From Chitinophagaceae bacterium (GTDB lineage Bacteria; Bacteroidota; Bacteroidia; Chitinophagales; Chitinophagaceae): a stretch of DNA of 34,173 nt. A program made the position numbers and the translations under genes. Below the pieces are notes generated by a model. The model made no database searches. It saw only the letters and a program-made list of their open reading frames with translations, and had not been told where the DNA came from. The DNA lies in NCBI GenBank assembly GCA_009996675.1, contig JAACZQ010000061.1, positions 1 to 34,173 of the forward strand, written 5' to 3'. Every line of letters starts with the position of its first letter. Position 1 is the first letter of the stretch. Below, one piece after another: positions 1 through 7,229 of the stretch.

Positions 1-531
1 CATAATCCGCTGATCAAACGTAATATCATTGATCTGCAAATCCTGCAGGTGGTAACCCCAATCTTCCAGGGTTTTGTCGATCTGCTCTTTTACAAACTCT
101 ACAATCTCCCTCCGCAACAGCAGGATTTCGGCCTGGCGCTTGGTGGCTACAAAAGAGCGGATACTACCTTCTACGGTTCTGATCAGGGCCTGCATGAGAT
201 CCCTTTCACTGATGAATTTGAAGGCAACATTTTTAATGGTCTCTTCATCCTGGTTGATCACAGAATAAAGCAGCATATTTTTAAAGTTCACATTGGCCTG
301 GTCAACGGTTACGGCCTGAAATTCCAGTTCAACCGAACGGTTCTGGATACTTACCGTTTTAAACACCTGTTCCAGGATGGGTATTTTTATACTCAATCCG
401 GGTCTTAATACCCTCCGGTATTTTCCAAACATGGTAATAACAGCGATGGTACCCTGATTAACGGTAACCAGCGACAAAAAAAGCAGCAGGATCAGCACAA
501 TGAGCCAGCCGAATGACATTAGAAATTCCAT
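1..531 (-). CDS. SPFH/band-7 domain (slipin/stomatin-like) membrane protein, 3' end outside the window
   Basis: The reading frame is open from an ATG at 531 down to base 1, giving the first 177 residues; the rest lies off the window. Residues about 7-25 form one hydrophobic membrane segment. It is followed by an SPFH core with the typical stretch around VNQGTIAVITMFGKYRRVLRPG, then IQNRSVELEFQAVTVDQANV. A charged helical stretch (residues about 135-165, with the FVATKRQAEIL segment) resembles the oligomerising helix of the family. SPFH proteins assemble as rings on the inner face of membranes and often scaffold proteases or channels; the partner cannot be told here. A second in-frame ATG at 519 is possible, but the start at 531 keeps two extra hydrophobic residues of the membrane segment. 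No convincing ribosome site is visible. The SPFH assignment is firm; the subfamily is not. Confidence 0.85.
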   Translation of the reverse strand, partial: MEFLMSFGWLIVLILLLFLSLVTVNQGTIAVITMFGKYRRVLRPGLSIKIPILEQVFKTVSIQNRSVELEFQAVTVDQANVNFKNMLLYSVINQDEETIKNVAFKFISERDLMQALIRTVEGSIRSFVATKRQAEILLLRREIVEFVKEQIDKTLEDWGYHLQDLQINDITFDQRIM

Positions 532-640
532 AAAAAGGATTTTACGTTAGTAAATGACCGGGAGGTGATTACAATTTATTTATTAGTTGTCGTATTCCCG
601 CATTTCTTACAACCTAAAAGACACAATATTTGTCCGGTAG

Positions 641-670
641 TTGCAAATCTCAGGTTCCTTTGTTAATTTG
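641..670 (+). promoter_or_regulatory. Candidate promoter for the membrane hydrolase-like gene
   Basis: TTG at 641-643, then 19 bases, then TTAATTTG at 663-670. This matches the Bacteroidota pattern TTG-N19-TAnnTTTG with one mismatch in the -7 box. It lies 25 bases before the ATG at 696. Confidence 0.4.
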
Positions 671-695
671 ATCACCATAATACCCCCACCTGCTT

Positions 696-1352
696 ATGTT
701 TATCGGACATTTTGGACTGGCGTTTGCTTCCCAGAAGGCAAAACCTACACTTTCCTTGGGCACGACTATTATGGCTGCCCAATTCCTGGATTTATTATGG
801 CCTTTCTTTTCGCTGGCCGGCTGGGAATATTTTTCCATTGATCCGGGTAATACCAGGCTCACACCGCTGAAATTTGAACATTATCCCTATTCGCATAGCC
901 TGGTTGGCAGCGCATTACTGGCACTGGTATTTGGAGCAGTCTATTATGTTTGTTGTAAAAACGGACGTGGTGCTATCATCTGTTTCCTGCTGGTGATGAG
1001 TCACTGGATACTGGACTTGATCACCCATCGACCCGATTTGCCGCTTTTGTTCGATGATAAGGAAAAATATGGCCTGGGGCTCTGGAACCATCCGGCGCTG
1101 AGTATTATACTGGAATCATTGATTTTTATCCTGGGTATTTATTGGTATAGATCCGCCACCACGGCACTGAATAAAAAAGGAAATATCCTGCTCTGGGTAT
1201 TGATAGGCCTGCTCACCCTATTCTTCGTATTAAACCTGGCTGGCCCTCCCCCGCCATCTGAAGCCGCGGTCACTTACTCTGCCATGCTGATGTGGTTGTT
1301 TGTGGGATTGGGTTACTGGATTGGTGCCAACAGAAAACCAGCGATGCATTGA
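696..1352 (+). CDS. Membrane-bound metal-dependent hydrolase-like protein (YdjM/PF04307-like)
   Basis: A 218-residue polytopic protein with about five hydrophobic segments (residues roughly 25-45, 67-85, 90-108, 130-150, 160-180 and 190-210). It carries histidines and acidic residues in the arrangement seen in the YdjM/phospholipase-C-like membrane hydrolase group: H5 in the N-terminal FIGHFGLAFA, the FEHYPYSHS stretch, and SHWILDLITHRPDLP. These would sit as metal ligands at the membrane face. The substrate is unknown, and many members are annotated only as hypothetical or metal-dependent hydrolases. The start at 696 is supported by GHFG being right at the N terminus, as in relatives. It stands alone on the plus strand between the SPFH gene and the tRNAs. 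Family placement is by motif only and moderately sure; catalytic activity is inference. Confidence 0.65.
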   Translation: MFIGHFGLAFASQKAKPTLSLGTTIMAAQFLDLLWPFFSLAGWEYFSIDPGNTRLTPLKFEHYPYSHSLVGSALLALVFGAVYYVCCKNGRGAIICFLLVMSHWILDLITHRPDLPLLFDDKEKYGLGLWNHPALSIILESLIFILGIYWYRSATTALNKKGNILLWVLIGLLTLFFVLNLAGPPPPSEAAVTYSAMLMWLFVGLGYWIGANRKPAMH

Positions 1353-1375
1353 AGGCCGGACCGCAAAACTATTTT

Positions 1376-1406
1376 TTGGGTAAAATAAACTTAGCCCATA
1401 CATTTG
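1376..1406 (+). promoter_or_regulatory. Promoter of the tRNA unit
   Basis: TTG at 1376-1378 within a T run, 20 bases, then a perfect TACATTTG at 1399-1406. Transcription would begin about 1412, a few bases before the first tRNA-like sequence at 1418. This is among the best matches to the Bacteroidota promoter consensus in the window. Confidence 0.75.
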
Positions 1407-1417
1407 CAGTCCTCAAA

Positions 1418-1476
1418 GGGGAATTAGCTCAGCTGGCTAGAGCGTCCCGATTGACATCGGGAAGGTCACCAGGTTG
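1418..1476 (+). pseudogene. Broken tRNA, probably a former tRNA-Val(GAC)
   Basis: The 5' half is a good tRNA: GGGGAAT acceptor strand at 1418-1424, D arm with GCTC/GAGC, and anticodon stem TCCCG (1445-1449) pairing perfectly with CGGGA (1458-1462). The variable loop AGGTC matches that of the next tRNA. The anticodon loop has eight bases (ATTGACAT) instead of seven and contains GAC in the valine position. After ACCAG at about 1472 the T arm collapses and no strand matching GGGGAAT returns, so no acceptor stem can form. The first 26 bases are nearly identical to the tRNA-Ala 80 bases downstream, so the two probably arose by duplication or gene conversion. It shares the tRNA promoter and would be part of the transcript's leader. 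Confidence 0.65.
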
Positions 1477-1498
1477 GGTTAAAATAATTTAATAACAG

Positions 1499-1573
<75 letters not shown>

Positions 1574-1580
1574 AAGCTTT

Positions 1581-1603
1581 AAGCCACCTTCGGGTGGCTT
1601 TTT
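1581..1603. terminator. Terminator behind tRNA-Ala, possibly shared with the DUF1801 gene
   Basis: Stem AAGCCACC (1581-1588), loop TTCG, stem GGTGGCTT (1593-1600), then a T run. The DUF1801 gene on the other strand stops at 1610. Read from that side the hairpin is followed by an A/T-poorer tail, so termination is clearest for the tRNA. Confidence 0.85.
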
Positions 1604-1609
1604 ATTTGC

Positions 1610-2149
1610 TCAAATCCATCCCCGATCTTTATACAACTGATACCCGATTTTCAACGATGTTTTGATCTGAGACATAATTTGCGGATCGTTTTTTTTGATA
1701 TGAAAGCAACTTTTGCCCTTCAGACATTTCAGCAATTCCTGCTGAAATACTTCTTTCATTTCCGGCGTCGTATACACGGGCATATAATAAAAGCCCACAT
1801 AGCCTTTTTGTACGAGGATGGCAGCAAACCATAGTTCTTTGCGTGGCCGGTTGGCAATCACCACCGGCTTCCTGCTCACGAGGCATAACATACCACCTGT
1901 TCCATCCACCAACTCAATAGGGGCCTTCACATAAGGTAGTAACAGTTTCTTTATGTTTTCAAAGATGGGAATCAGTTCTGGCTGACCGGCCGATTTATCG
2001 GTATATTTTATGGTGGGCTTCCGCTTTTCGTCGGTTTTTTTATCCGGCACCGCTTTCCTGGCTACTTTCTTTACTGCTTTCTTGACCAGTTTTTTGGATA
2101 CACCCGCCTTTTTGGGTGTTGTACTTTTTTTAGACGCAGCAGCTGCCAT
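1610..2149 (-). CDS. DUF1801-domain protein with a lysine/alanine-rich N-terminal tail
   Basis: A 179-residue cytoplasmic protein in two parts. Residues 1-45 are dominated by Lys and Ala with Pro and Thr (KKSTTPKKAGVSKK, then VKKAVKKVARKA), like the tails of bacterial histone H1-like proteins. Residues about 58-179 form a YdhG/DUF1801-type fold: KPVVIANRPRKELWFAAI, GYVGFYYMPVY, LKGKSCFHIKK and the final GYQLYKDRGW are characteristic positions. DUF1801 proteins are small and of unclear function, some considered iron-chaperone- or frataxin-like. The tail suggests nucleic-acid or polyanion binding, which is inference. It is a single gene whose nearest same-strand neighbour (citrate synthase) ends in its own terminator. 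The domain call is good; the role is unknown. Confidence 0.75.
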   Translation of the reverse strand: MAAAASKKSTTPKKAGVSKKLVKKAVKKVARKAVPDKKTDEKRKPTIKYTDKSAGQPELIPIFENIKKLLLPYVKAPIELVDGTGGMLCLVSRKPVVIANRPRKELWFAAILVQKGYVGFYYMPVYTTPEMKEVFQQELLKCLKGKSCFHIKKNDPQIMSQIKTSLKIGYQLYKDRGWI

Positions 2150-2184
2150 ACTGTAAGTTTTCGTTAAGGTACCAATTCATCCCT

Positions 2185-2220
2185 GAAAAACAAAGGGTGA
2201 AAGCAATGCTTTCACCCTTT
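2185..2220 (-). terminator. gltA: Terminator of citrate synthase
   Basis: AAAGGGTGAAAGCA (2192-2205) and TGCTTTCACCCTTT (2207-2220) form a 14-base-pair stem with a tiny loop. Read on the minus strand it lies 21 bases past the gltA stop and is followed by a T-rich stretch (GTTTTTC). It separates gltA from the DUF1801 gene. Confidence 0.85.
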
Positions 2221-2241
2221 ACTATATCGCAATGGCGGTGT

Positions 2242-3567
2242 TTAGTCGCCCCAGATTTCATCTTTTCCTTCCAGCCAACCTTTAACAGATTCGGTGGTAA
2301 CCGACTTGGGTCTCTCCAGTGCAAAACCAAGGGCTCTGTCCCAGCAAAGACTGGCCATTACGCCCAGTGCACGGCTTACAGCAAAGAGAACGGTATAGAA
2401 TTCATATTCTACCAGTCCGTAATGTACCAGCAGGGCTCCGCTGTGTGCATCTACATTAGGCCAGGGGTTTTTGATTTTACCCAGTGACTGAAGAATGGGC
2501 GGTACAGTTTCATAAATATTCCATACCGTATTCACCAGTTTATCATCAGGCATATGTTTTTTACCAAACTCCATTTGTGCAGTGAAACGTGGATCGGTTT
2601 TGCGGAGTACCGCGTGGCCATAACCCGGTACTACTTTACCGGATGACAGGGTTTGTTGCACATAGTTGGCAATCTGCTCTTTGGTAGGAGCATCTGTACC
2701 CAACTCCTGCTGCATTTCAAAAATCCACTTGATCACTTCCTGATTAGCCAAACCATGCAGCGGACCGGCCAGACCATTCATACCTGCTGCATAGCTCAGG
2801 TAAGGATCACTCAGGGCTGAACCTACCAGGTGTGTGGTATGTGCAGATACGTTACCCCCTTCATGATCCGCATGAATGGTCATGTATAAACGCATCAGCT
2901 CTTTAAAACTTTCATCTTCATAACCCATCATATGTGCCAGGTTACCGGCCCAGTCGAGTAATCCGTTGGGTTGAATATGATCGTTATTCTTGTATTTACG
3001 GCGATAGATATAGGCAGCAATACGGGGCAGGCGTGCAATCAGATCCATCGCATCATCATACACCGGATTCCAGTAATCTTTTTTATTAATGCCTTTGGCA
3101 TATTCCTTGGCGAAATTGCTTTCGGTTTGCAATGCCATTACACCCGTAACAAACATGGTCATGGGGTGTGTATTGATGGGCAATGCATCGATAGTGGCAA
3201 ACACGTGATTGGGAACATGGCTGCGACGCTGCCAGACACTGGTAATATGATTTACATCTTCCTCATTGGGCAGTTCTCCTACCAACATGAGGTAGAACAA
3301 CCCTTCCGGCAATGGTTCACCACCACCGGGTGCAGTAGCCAGTTTTTGTTGCAGTTCGGGGATAGAATACCCTCTGAACCGGATTCCTTCCTGAGCATCC
3401 AGCAAACTGGTTTCAGTAACCAGCCCTGTAATACCACGCATACCCTGGTAAATCTGGGAGAGGGTTACTTCACCTATTTTTTTACTTCCATGCTCTTTCA
3501 GCATTTCCTTAATCTCGGCGTTGGCCAAATCGGCTTTGGCCTTAAACCGCTCTTTGATAATTCCCAT
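2242..3567 (-). CDS. gltA: Citrate synthase, eukaryotic (mitochondrial)-type
   Basis: This is the 441-residue enzyme that condenses oxaloacetate and acetyl-CoA to citrate at entry to the TCA cycle. It matches the mitochondrial-type group rather than the hexameric NADH-regulated bacterial type: the stretches AAGMNGLAGPLHGLANQE and VVPGYGHAVLRKTDPR are nearly those of animal enzymes. The catalytic triad is present as H271, H318 and D373 (NVDAHSGALL). The substrate-binding HADHEGGNVSAHT stretch begins at residue 232. The length equals the mature mitochondrial enzyme and there is no targeting peptide. The start at the ATG at 3567 is the only one giving the normal N-terminal helix. It is monocistronic, with its own promoter candidate (3653-3683) and terminator. 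As a member of this type it is probably a dimer without the allosteric NADH site, which is family knowledge. Confidence 0.96.
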   Translation of the reverse strand: MGIIKERFKAKADLANAEIKEMLKEHGSKKIGEVTLSQIYQGMRGITGLVTETSLLDAQEGIRFRGYSIPELQQKLATAPGGGEPLPEGLFYLMLVGELPNEEDVNHITSVWQRRSHVPNHVFATIDALPINTHPMTMFVTGVMALQTESNFAKEYAKGINKKDYWNPVYDDAMDLIARLPRIAAYIYRRKYKNNDHIQPNGLLDWAGNLAHMMGYEDESFKELMRLYMTIHADHEGGNVSAHTTHLVGSALSDPYLSYAAGMNGLAGPLHGLANQEVIKWIFEMQQELGTDAPTKEQIANYVQQTLSSGKVVPGYGHAVLRKTDPRFTAQMEFGKKHMPDDKLVNTVWNIYETVPPILQSLGKIKNPWPNVDAHSGALLVHYGLVEYEFYTVLFAVSRALGVMASLCWDRALGFALERPKSVTTESVKGWLEGKDEIWGD

Positions 3568-3652
3568 TTCGTAAAATTTTAATAATATGGCAAGCTTTAC
3601 ATAATAAATTTCAACACTCGTCAGATTGCTTGCAGGGCTGGTTTCAGGGCGC

Positions 3653-3683
3653 TAAAGGTATGACAAGTTGCTATGTACAACAA
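3653..3683 (-). promoter_or_regulatory. gltA: Candidate promoter of citrate synthase
   Basis: On the minus strand TTG (complement of 3681-3683), 20 bases, then TACCTTTA (complement of 3653-3660), one mismatch from TAnnTTTG. It would give a leader of about 80 bases before the ATG at 3567. The rest of 3568-3720 shows no gene. Confidence 0.45.
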
Positions 3684-3720
3684 AAGAAAAAGCCACATTG
3701 TTGCATATATAAGGCTAAAA

Positions 3721-4812
3721 TCATTTAGGGGCTTTTCGATAAAGGGAAATCATGACCAATACGAAGATCATATTGGGAATCCAGGCAGCCAACAGGGGTG
3801 GCAAATCTCCCTTGGTTGAGAAAATGGTGGAAAAGCGATCGGCGAGGATAAACAATGCAGCTACCATGAAGCCGAAAGCCAGGTGTATGCCACTACCGCC
3901 CCGTACTTTTCTTCCCGCTACAATAGCCCCGATCATTGTTAGTAATACCACCGTTACACAGGTAGCATCGCGCCGGTAGCGTTCAACCTTCAGGCTGTTC
4001 AACCCTTCAGATCCCCTTAATTCTTCCAGCCGGATGAAACGGTCTAATTCCGGAGTGGTGAGTTTATCTTTTGTGTATTTATCGCGGCTCAGGTCCTGTG
4101 GTTTGAAATTGAAATTCATCACTCGGGTTGGTTCCATCTGCAATTGCTCTTTCAGACCGTTGATTTTTCGTTCCAGCACCGATTCCAGCCGCCATTTTTT
4201 CACAGATGTATCCCAGCTGATCTGATCTGACCGCAGGTTTTCTACCACCGTATTATTTTTCAGCCGGTAATAGAAAAAAGGTGCCCCGCGTTTGGTGAGG
4301 GTATCATAGCTATAGATACCCGCATAGGTAAATGAATCCATCCGCAGGTAGATATTACTACTCGTATTCAACAATGCATTATAGGAATTGTTCCGGTCGA
4401 TATAATTAGCCTCAAAAGTTCCCCGGATCTGGTTGGCACGGGGTACCACATACTGATTCGCAAACCACAGAATCAGCGCCAGGAAAACACCGCCAATCCA
4501 GTAAGGACGCAACCACCGGTTATAACTGGTACCACTGGCCAGTATGGCAATAATTTCACTCCGACCAGCCATTTTGGAAGTAAAAAAGATAACGGCTATG
4601 AATACAAAAAGAGGCAGCAGCAATGCTACGATATGCGGAATAAAACCGTAATAATAATCAGTGATAATTTGTTTGATGCTTAACCCTGATCTCACAAAAT
4701 CATCGGTTTTCTCGCTGATATCCACCACAACCGCAATCACCGCAAACAGGAAGATTGCGAAAAAGAAAGTGGTGAGGAATTTACGAAGTATATACCAGTC
4801 GAGTTTCTTCAT
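3721..4812 (-). CDS. lptG: LptF/LptG-family permease of the lipopolysaccharide export ABC transporter
   Basis: A 363-residue YjgP/YjgQ-family inner-membrane protein. It has the usual six membrane segments: about 14-38, 55-75 and 95-115 before a periplasmic domain (residues about 120-270), then 275-295, 305-325 and 335-355. The N-terminal LDWYILRKFLTTFFFAIFLF and the later SGTSYNRWLRPYW stretch are typical. The family extracts LPS from the inner membrane and delivers it to the periplasmic Lpt bridge, powered by LptB. The ATG at 4812 is preferred; the frame also opens at an upstream TTG (4830), but MKKLDWYILRKF is the standard family start. It follows tgt by 57 bases on the same strand and is probably cotranscribed. 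LptF and LptG cannot be separated by motif; no second permease or LptB is in the window. Confidence 0.88.
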   Translation of the reverse strand: MKKLDWYILRKFLTTFFFAIFLFAVIAVVVDISEKTDDFVRSGLSIKQIITDYYYGFIPHIVALLLPLFVFIAVIFFTSKMAGRSEIIAILASGTSYNRWLRPYWIGGVFLALILWFANQYVVPRANQIRGTFEANYIDRNNSYNALLNTSSNIYLRMDSFTYAGIYSYDTLTKRGAPFFYYRLKNNTVVENLRSDQISWDTSVKKWRLESVLERKINGLKEQLQMEPTRVMNFNFKPQDLSRDKYTKDKLTTPELDRFIRLEELRGSEGLNSLKVERYRRDATCVTVVLLTMIGAIVAGRKVRGGSGIHLAFGFMVAALFILADRFSTIFSTKGDLPPLLAAWIPNMIFVLVMISLYRKAPK

Positions 4813-4869
4813 GAGATCGGCAATAACCAAAGATAGGGACAGATCAGGGCAATCTGTCTGAATGAATCC

Positions 4870-6009
4870 TTAAAGCCTGGTTTTAACTTGTGTTACCATA
4901 TCTTTTTTCCAGCTGTGGTAGGTTCCCGCCAGTATCTGTTCCCTGGCTTGTGTAACCAACCAGAGGTAAAACGACAGGTTCTGCAGGCTGGCCAGTTGCA
5001 TCCCCAGTATTTCGTCGGCCGCAAAAAGGTGACGCAGGTAGGCTTTGCTGTAATACTGGCTCAGTTCATTGGGCAGGCCCGGGTCGATTGGTGAAAAATC
5101 GGAAGCCCATTTCTTGTTTTTAATATTAATCACACCCGCTGTTGTAAAAATCATCCCATTGCGGCCATTCCGGGTGGGCATCACGCAATCAAACATATCT
5201 ACGCCCCTGTCGATACACTCCAGGATATTCCAGGGAGTTCCTACCCCCATAAGATAGCGGGGTTTGTCGACCGGCAAATTATCGGTGCAGTGTTCTGTAA
5301 ACTCATACATCATTTCTTCAGGTTCACCAACACTCAATCCGCCAATGGCATTACCGGCAGCATTTTTGGAAGCAATGTATTCACAGGATGCTTTTCGTAA
5401 ATCGGCATAAGTGCTGCCCTGTACAATGGGGAAAAGGTTCTGTGTATACCCATATTTATCGGGCGTTTCTGCCAGGCGCTGCACACAACGATCCAACCAG
5501 CGATGGGTAAGATCCATACTTTTCCGGGCATATTCATAATCGCTGGGGTAAGGCGGACATTCATCAAAAGCCATGATGATATCGGCGCCGATAGAGCGTT
5601 GGATATCCATCACCGATTCGGGCGTAAACAGGTGGCGGCTGCCATCGATATGTGACTGAAACATCACGCCTTCTTCCTTGATTTTCCGGTTGGCGGCCAG
5701 TGAAAACACCTGGTAACCGCCACTATCGGTAAGAATAGGCCTGTCCCATCCGTTAAAGCGGTGTAATCCGCCCGCTGCTTCCAGCACAGCGGCTCCGGGT
5801 CGCAGGTATAAATGATAGGTATTACCCAGAATGATCCGGGCACCCACATCTTCCTTGAGCTGCTGCTGGGTAACAGCTTTAACGCTACCCACGGTTCCAA
5901 CGGGCATAAAAATAGGTGTTGGTATCTCTCCATGATCGGTGGTGATCATCCCCGCCCTTGCTTTTCCGCCCGGATCCAGGGCCATTCGCTCAAATCTAAG
6001 TGCTGCCAT
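4870..6009 (-). CDS. tgt: tRNA-guanine transglycosylase (queuosine pathway), zinc ligands replaced
   Basis: A 379-residue TIM-barrel enzyme that exchanges G34 of GUN-anticodon tRNAs for a 7-deazaguanine. The core is intact: PTPIFMPVGTVGSVKAV near the N terminus, D95 in LTDSGGYQ, D149 in AFDECPP, the GGLSVGE loop, and the nucleophile D274 in GVDMFDCVMPTR. The zinc site is not: where bacterial Tgt has C-x-C-x2-C followed by a histidine, this protein has L312, N314, S317 and Q343 in an alignment of equal length (DPGLPNELSQYYSKAYLRHL, then SLQNLSFYLW). The start at the ATG at 6009 gives the normal family length; an upstream GTG at 6075 would add 22 residues. A TACTTTTG box ends six bases before the ATG. 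It is followed by lptG and divergent from the glycosyltransferase. Identity is sure; how the fold is held without zinc is not. Confidence 0.93.
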   Translation of the reverse strand: MAALRFERMALDPGGKARAGMITTDHGEIPTPIFMPVGTVGSVKAVTQQQLKEDVGARIILGNTYHLYLRPGAAVLEAAGGLHRFNGWDRPILTDSGGYQVFSLAANRKIKEEGVMFQSHIDGSRHLFTPESVMDIQRSIGADIIMAFDECPPYPSDYEYARKSMDLTHRWLDRCVQRLAETPDKYGYTQNLFPIVQGSTYADLRKASCEYIASKNAAGNAIGGLSVGEPEEMMYEFTEHCTDNLPVDKPRYLMGVGTPWNILECIDRGVDMFDCVMPTRNGRNGMIFTTAGVINIKNKKWASDFSPIDPGLPNELSQYYSKAYLRHLFAADEILGMQLASLQNLSFYLWLVTQAREQILAGTYHSWKKDMVTQVKTRL

Positions 6010-6014
6010 GGGCG

Positions 6015-6022
6015 CAAAAGTA
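6015..6022 (-). promoter_or_regulatory. tgt: Promoter -7 element of tgt
   Basis: A perfect TACTTTTG on the minus strand. No TTG is found at the usual distance upstream. Its last base is six bases from the A of the tgt ATG, so the transcript may start at or next to the start codon. Confidence 0.45.
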
Positions 6023-6092
6023 GGAAAACCAGCCGTTTTGGTATTCTTTTCCACATCAGTGCCTTGTCTCGACACAAGATTTGCAGTTATGC

Positions 6093-6100
6093 TATTTTTG
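6093..6100 (+). promoter_or_regulatory. Promoter -7 element of the glycosyltransferase-rsmG unit
   Basis: A perfect TATTTTTG. The first ATG (6105) is five bases past its end and the second (6108) eight bases past. No clear -33 TTG is at the normal spacing. Together with the tgt box it makes a compact divergent promoter region (6010-6104). Confidence 0.45.
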
Positions 6101-6104
6101 CCAA

Positions 6105-7229
6105 ATGATGATACCGCAACTGCTCTGGGATATTTGCTTTTATGTTTTCTGTGGTGTGATAGCCATCCAGCTGGGCTACTATCTTTTTTATTTCACAAGA
6201 CTGGCTTTTTATACCGCACCTGATCGGCAGACCAGTATGGAACACCCGGTTTCAGTAGTGATTTGCGCCCGCGATGAAGCCCATAACCTGGTTAAAACAC
6301 TGCCGGGTATCCTGGTACAGGATTATCGAACCACGCATGAAGTGGTATTGGTTAACGACAATTCCACGGACGATACCAAATACCTGATTGATGAATTCAA
6401 GAAATCTTTCAAGAATATTAACCTGATTGAACTGACCCAGGAAGCCAAGATGATCAGTGGCAAAAAATTTCCCTTATCCATGGGCATCAAGAGCGCCAAA
6501 TATGAAATAGTATTACTGACCGATGCCGATTGTACACCCGCATCCGAACACTGGATTCAAAAGATGCAGGAACAATACCAGGAAGGAATTGAAATTGTAC
6601 TGGGTTATGGCGCTTATCAGAAAAGACCCGGCCTGCTGAATAAGCTCATACGCTTTGAAACCTTCCACACCGCGCTGCAATACCTTTCTTATGCCATTGC
6701 CGGAAATCCGTATATGGGTGTGGGACGAAACCTGAGTTATAAAAAAGATGTTTTTTTACGTAATAAAGGATTCTCTTCCATCAATCAAATACCCAGCGGT
6801 GATGATGACCTGTTTATTAATCAGGTAGCCCGTCCCGATAACACAACTGTTTGTATCGAACCGGAAGCGCACACGATCAGCGAACCCAAAACTTCCTGGG
6901 GCGACTGGATGAATCAGAAATACCGGCACTACACAACCAGTAAGTACTATAAACCCGGACACAAATTACTATTGGGTTTGTATTCGCTTACCTTATTCCT
7001 GTTATATCCATTATTGGCGGTGAGTATTATTTTTTATAACTGGTGGATCCCACTCGCAGTATTTGGATTGCGTTTTTTAGTACAGGCCGTTATCTGGTAC
7101 AAAGGCATGAAAAAATTGAATGAGCAGGACCTCTGGCCCTGGTTCCTGTTCCTGGATATCTGGATGTTCTTTTATTACATTTTTACCTTACCTGCTATAT
7201 GGAAAGCACCCCGCAAAAACTGGGATTAA
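6105..7229 (+). CDS. Membrane-anchored family 2 glycosyltransferase
   Basis: A 374-residue inner-membrane protein. An N-terminal membrane helix (about 8-35) precedes a cytoplasmic GT-A domain: VVICARDEAHN, the VLVNDNSTDDT nucleotide-binding stretch, a D-A-D metal motif at 140-142 (LTDADCTP), the acidic DDD at 233-235 in place of the acceptor-site ED, and a Q-x2-R-H element at about 271. Three hydrophobic helices follow in the last 90 residues. This layout is that of processive or polyprenol-linked transferases that build surface polysaccharides or glycolipids. Donor and acceptor cannot be read. The start at 6105 (adjacent ATGs 6105 and 6108) is chosen over an in-frame TTG at 6081 that lies upstream of the promoter box. 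Its 3' end overlaps rsmG by 31 bases, so the two are translationally coupled. Confidence 0.85.
   Translation: MMIPQLLWDICFYVFCGVIAIQLGYYLFYFTRLAFYTAPDRQTSMEHPVSVVICARDEAHNLVKTLPGILVQDYRTTHEVVLVNDNSTDDTKYLIDEFKKSFKNINLIELTQEAKMISGKKFPLSMGIKSAKYEIVLLTDADCTPASEHWIQKMQEQYQEGIEIVLGYGAYQKRPGLLNKLIRFETFHTALQYLSYAIAGNPYMGVGRNLSYKKDVFLRNKGFSSINQIPSGDDDLFINQVARPDNTTVCIEPEAHTISEPKTSWGDWMNQKYRHYTTSKYYKPGHKLLLGLYSLTLFLLYPLLAVSIIFYNWWIPLAVFGLRFLVQAVIWYKGMKKLNEQDLWPWFLFLDIWMFFYYIFTLPAIWKAPRKNWD

Noticed and set aside
2971..3582. Open frame of 203 codons opposite citrate synthase
   Set aside because: It is fully antisense to a sure gene, with no motif.
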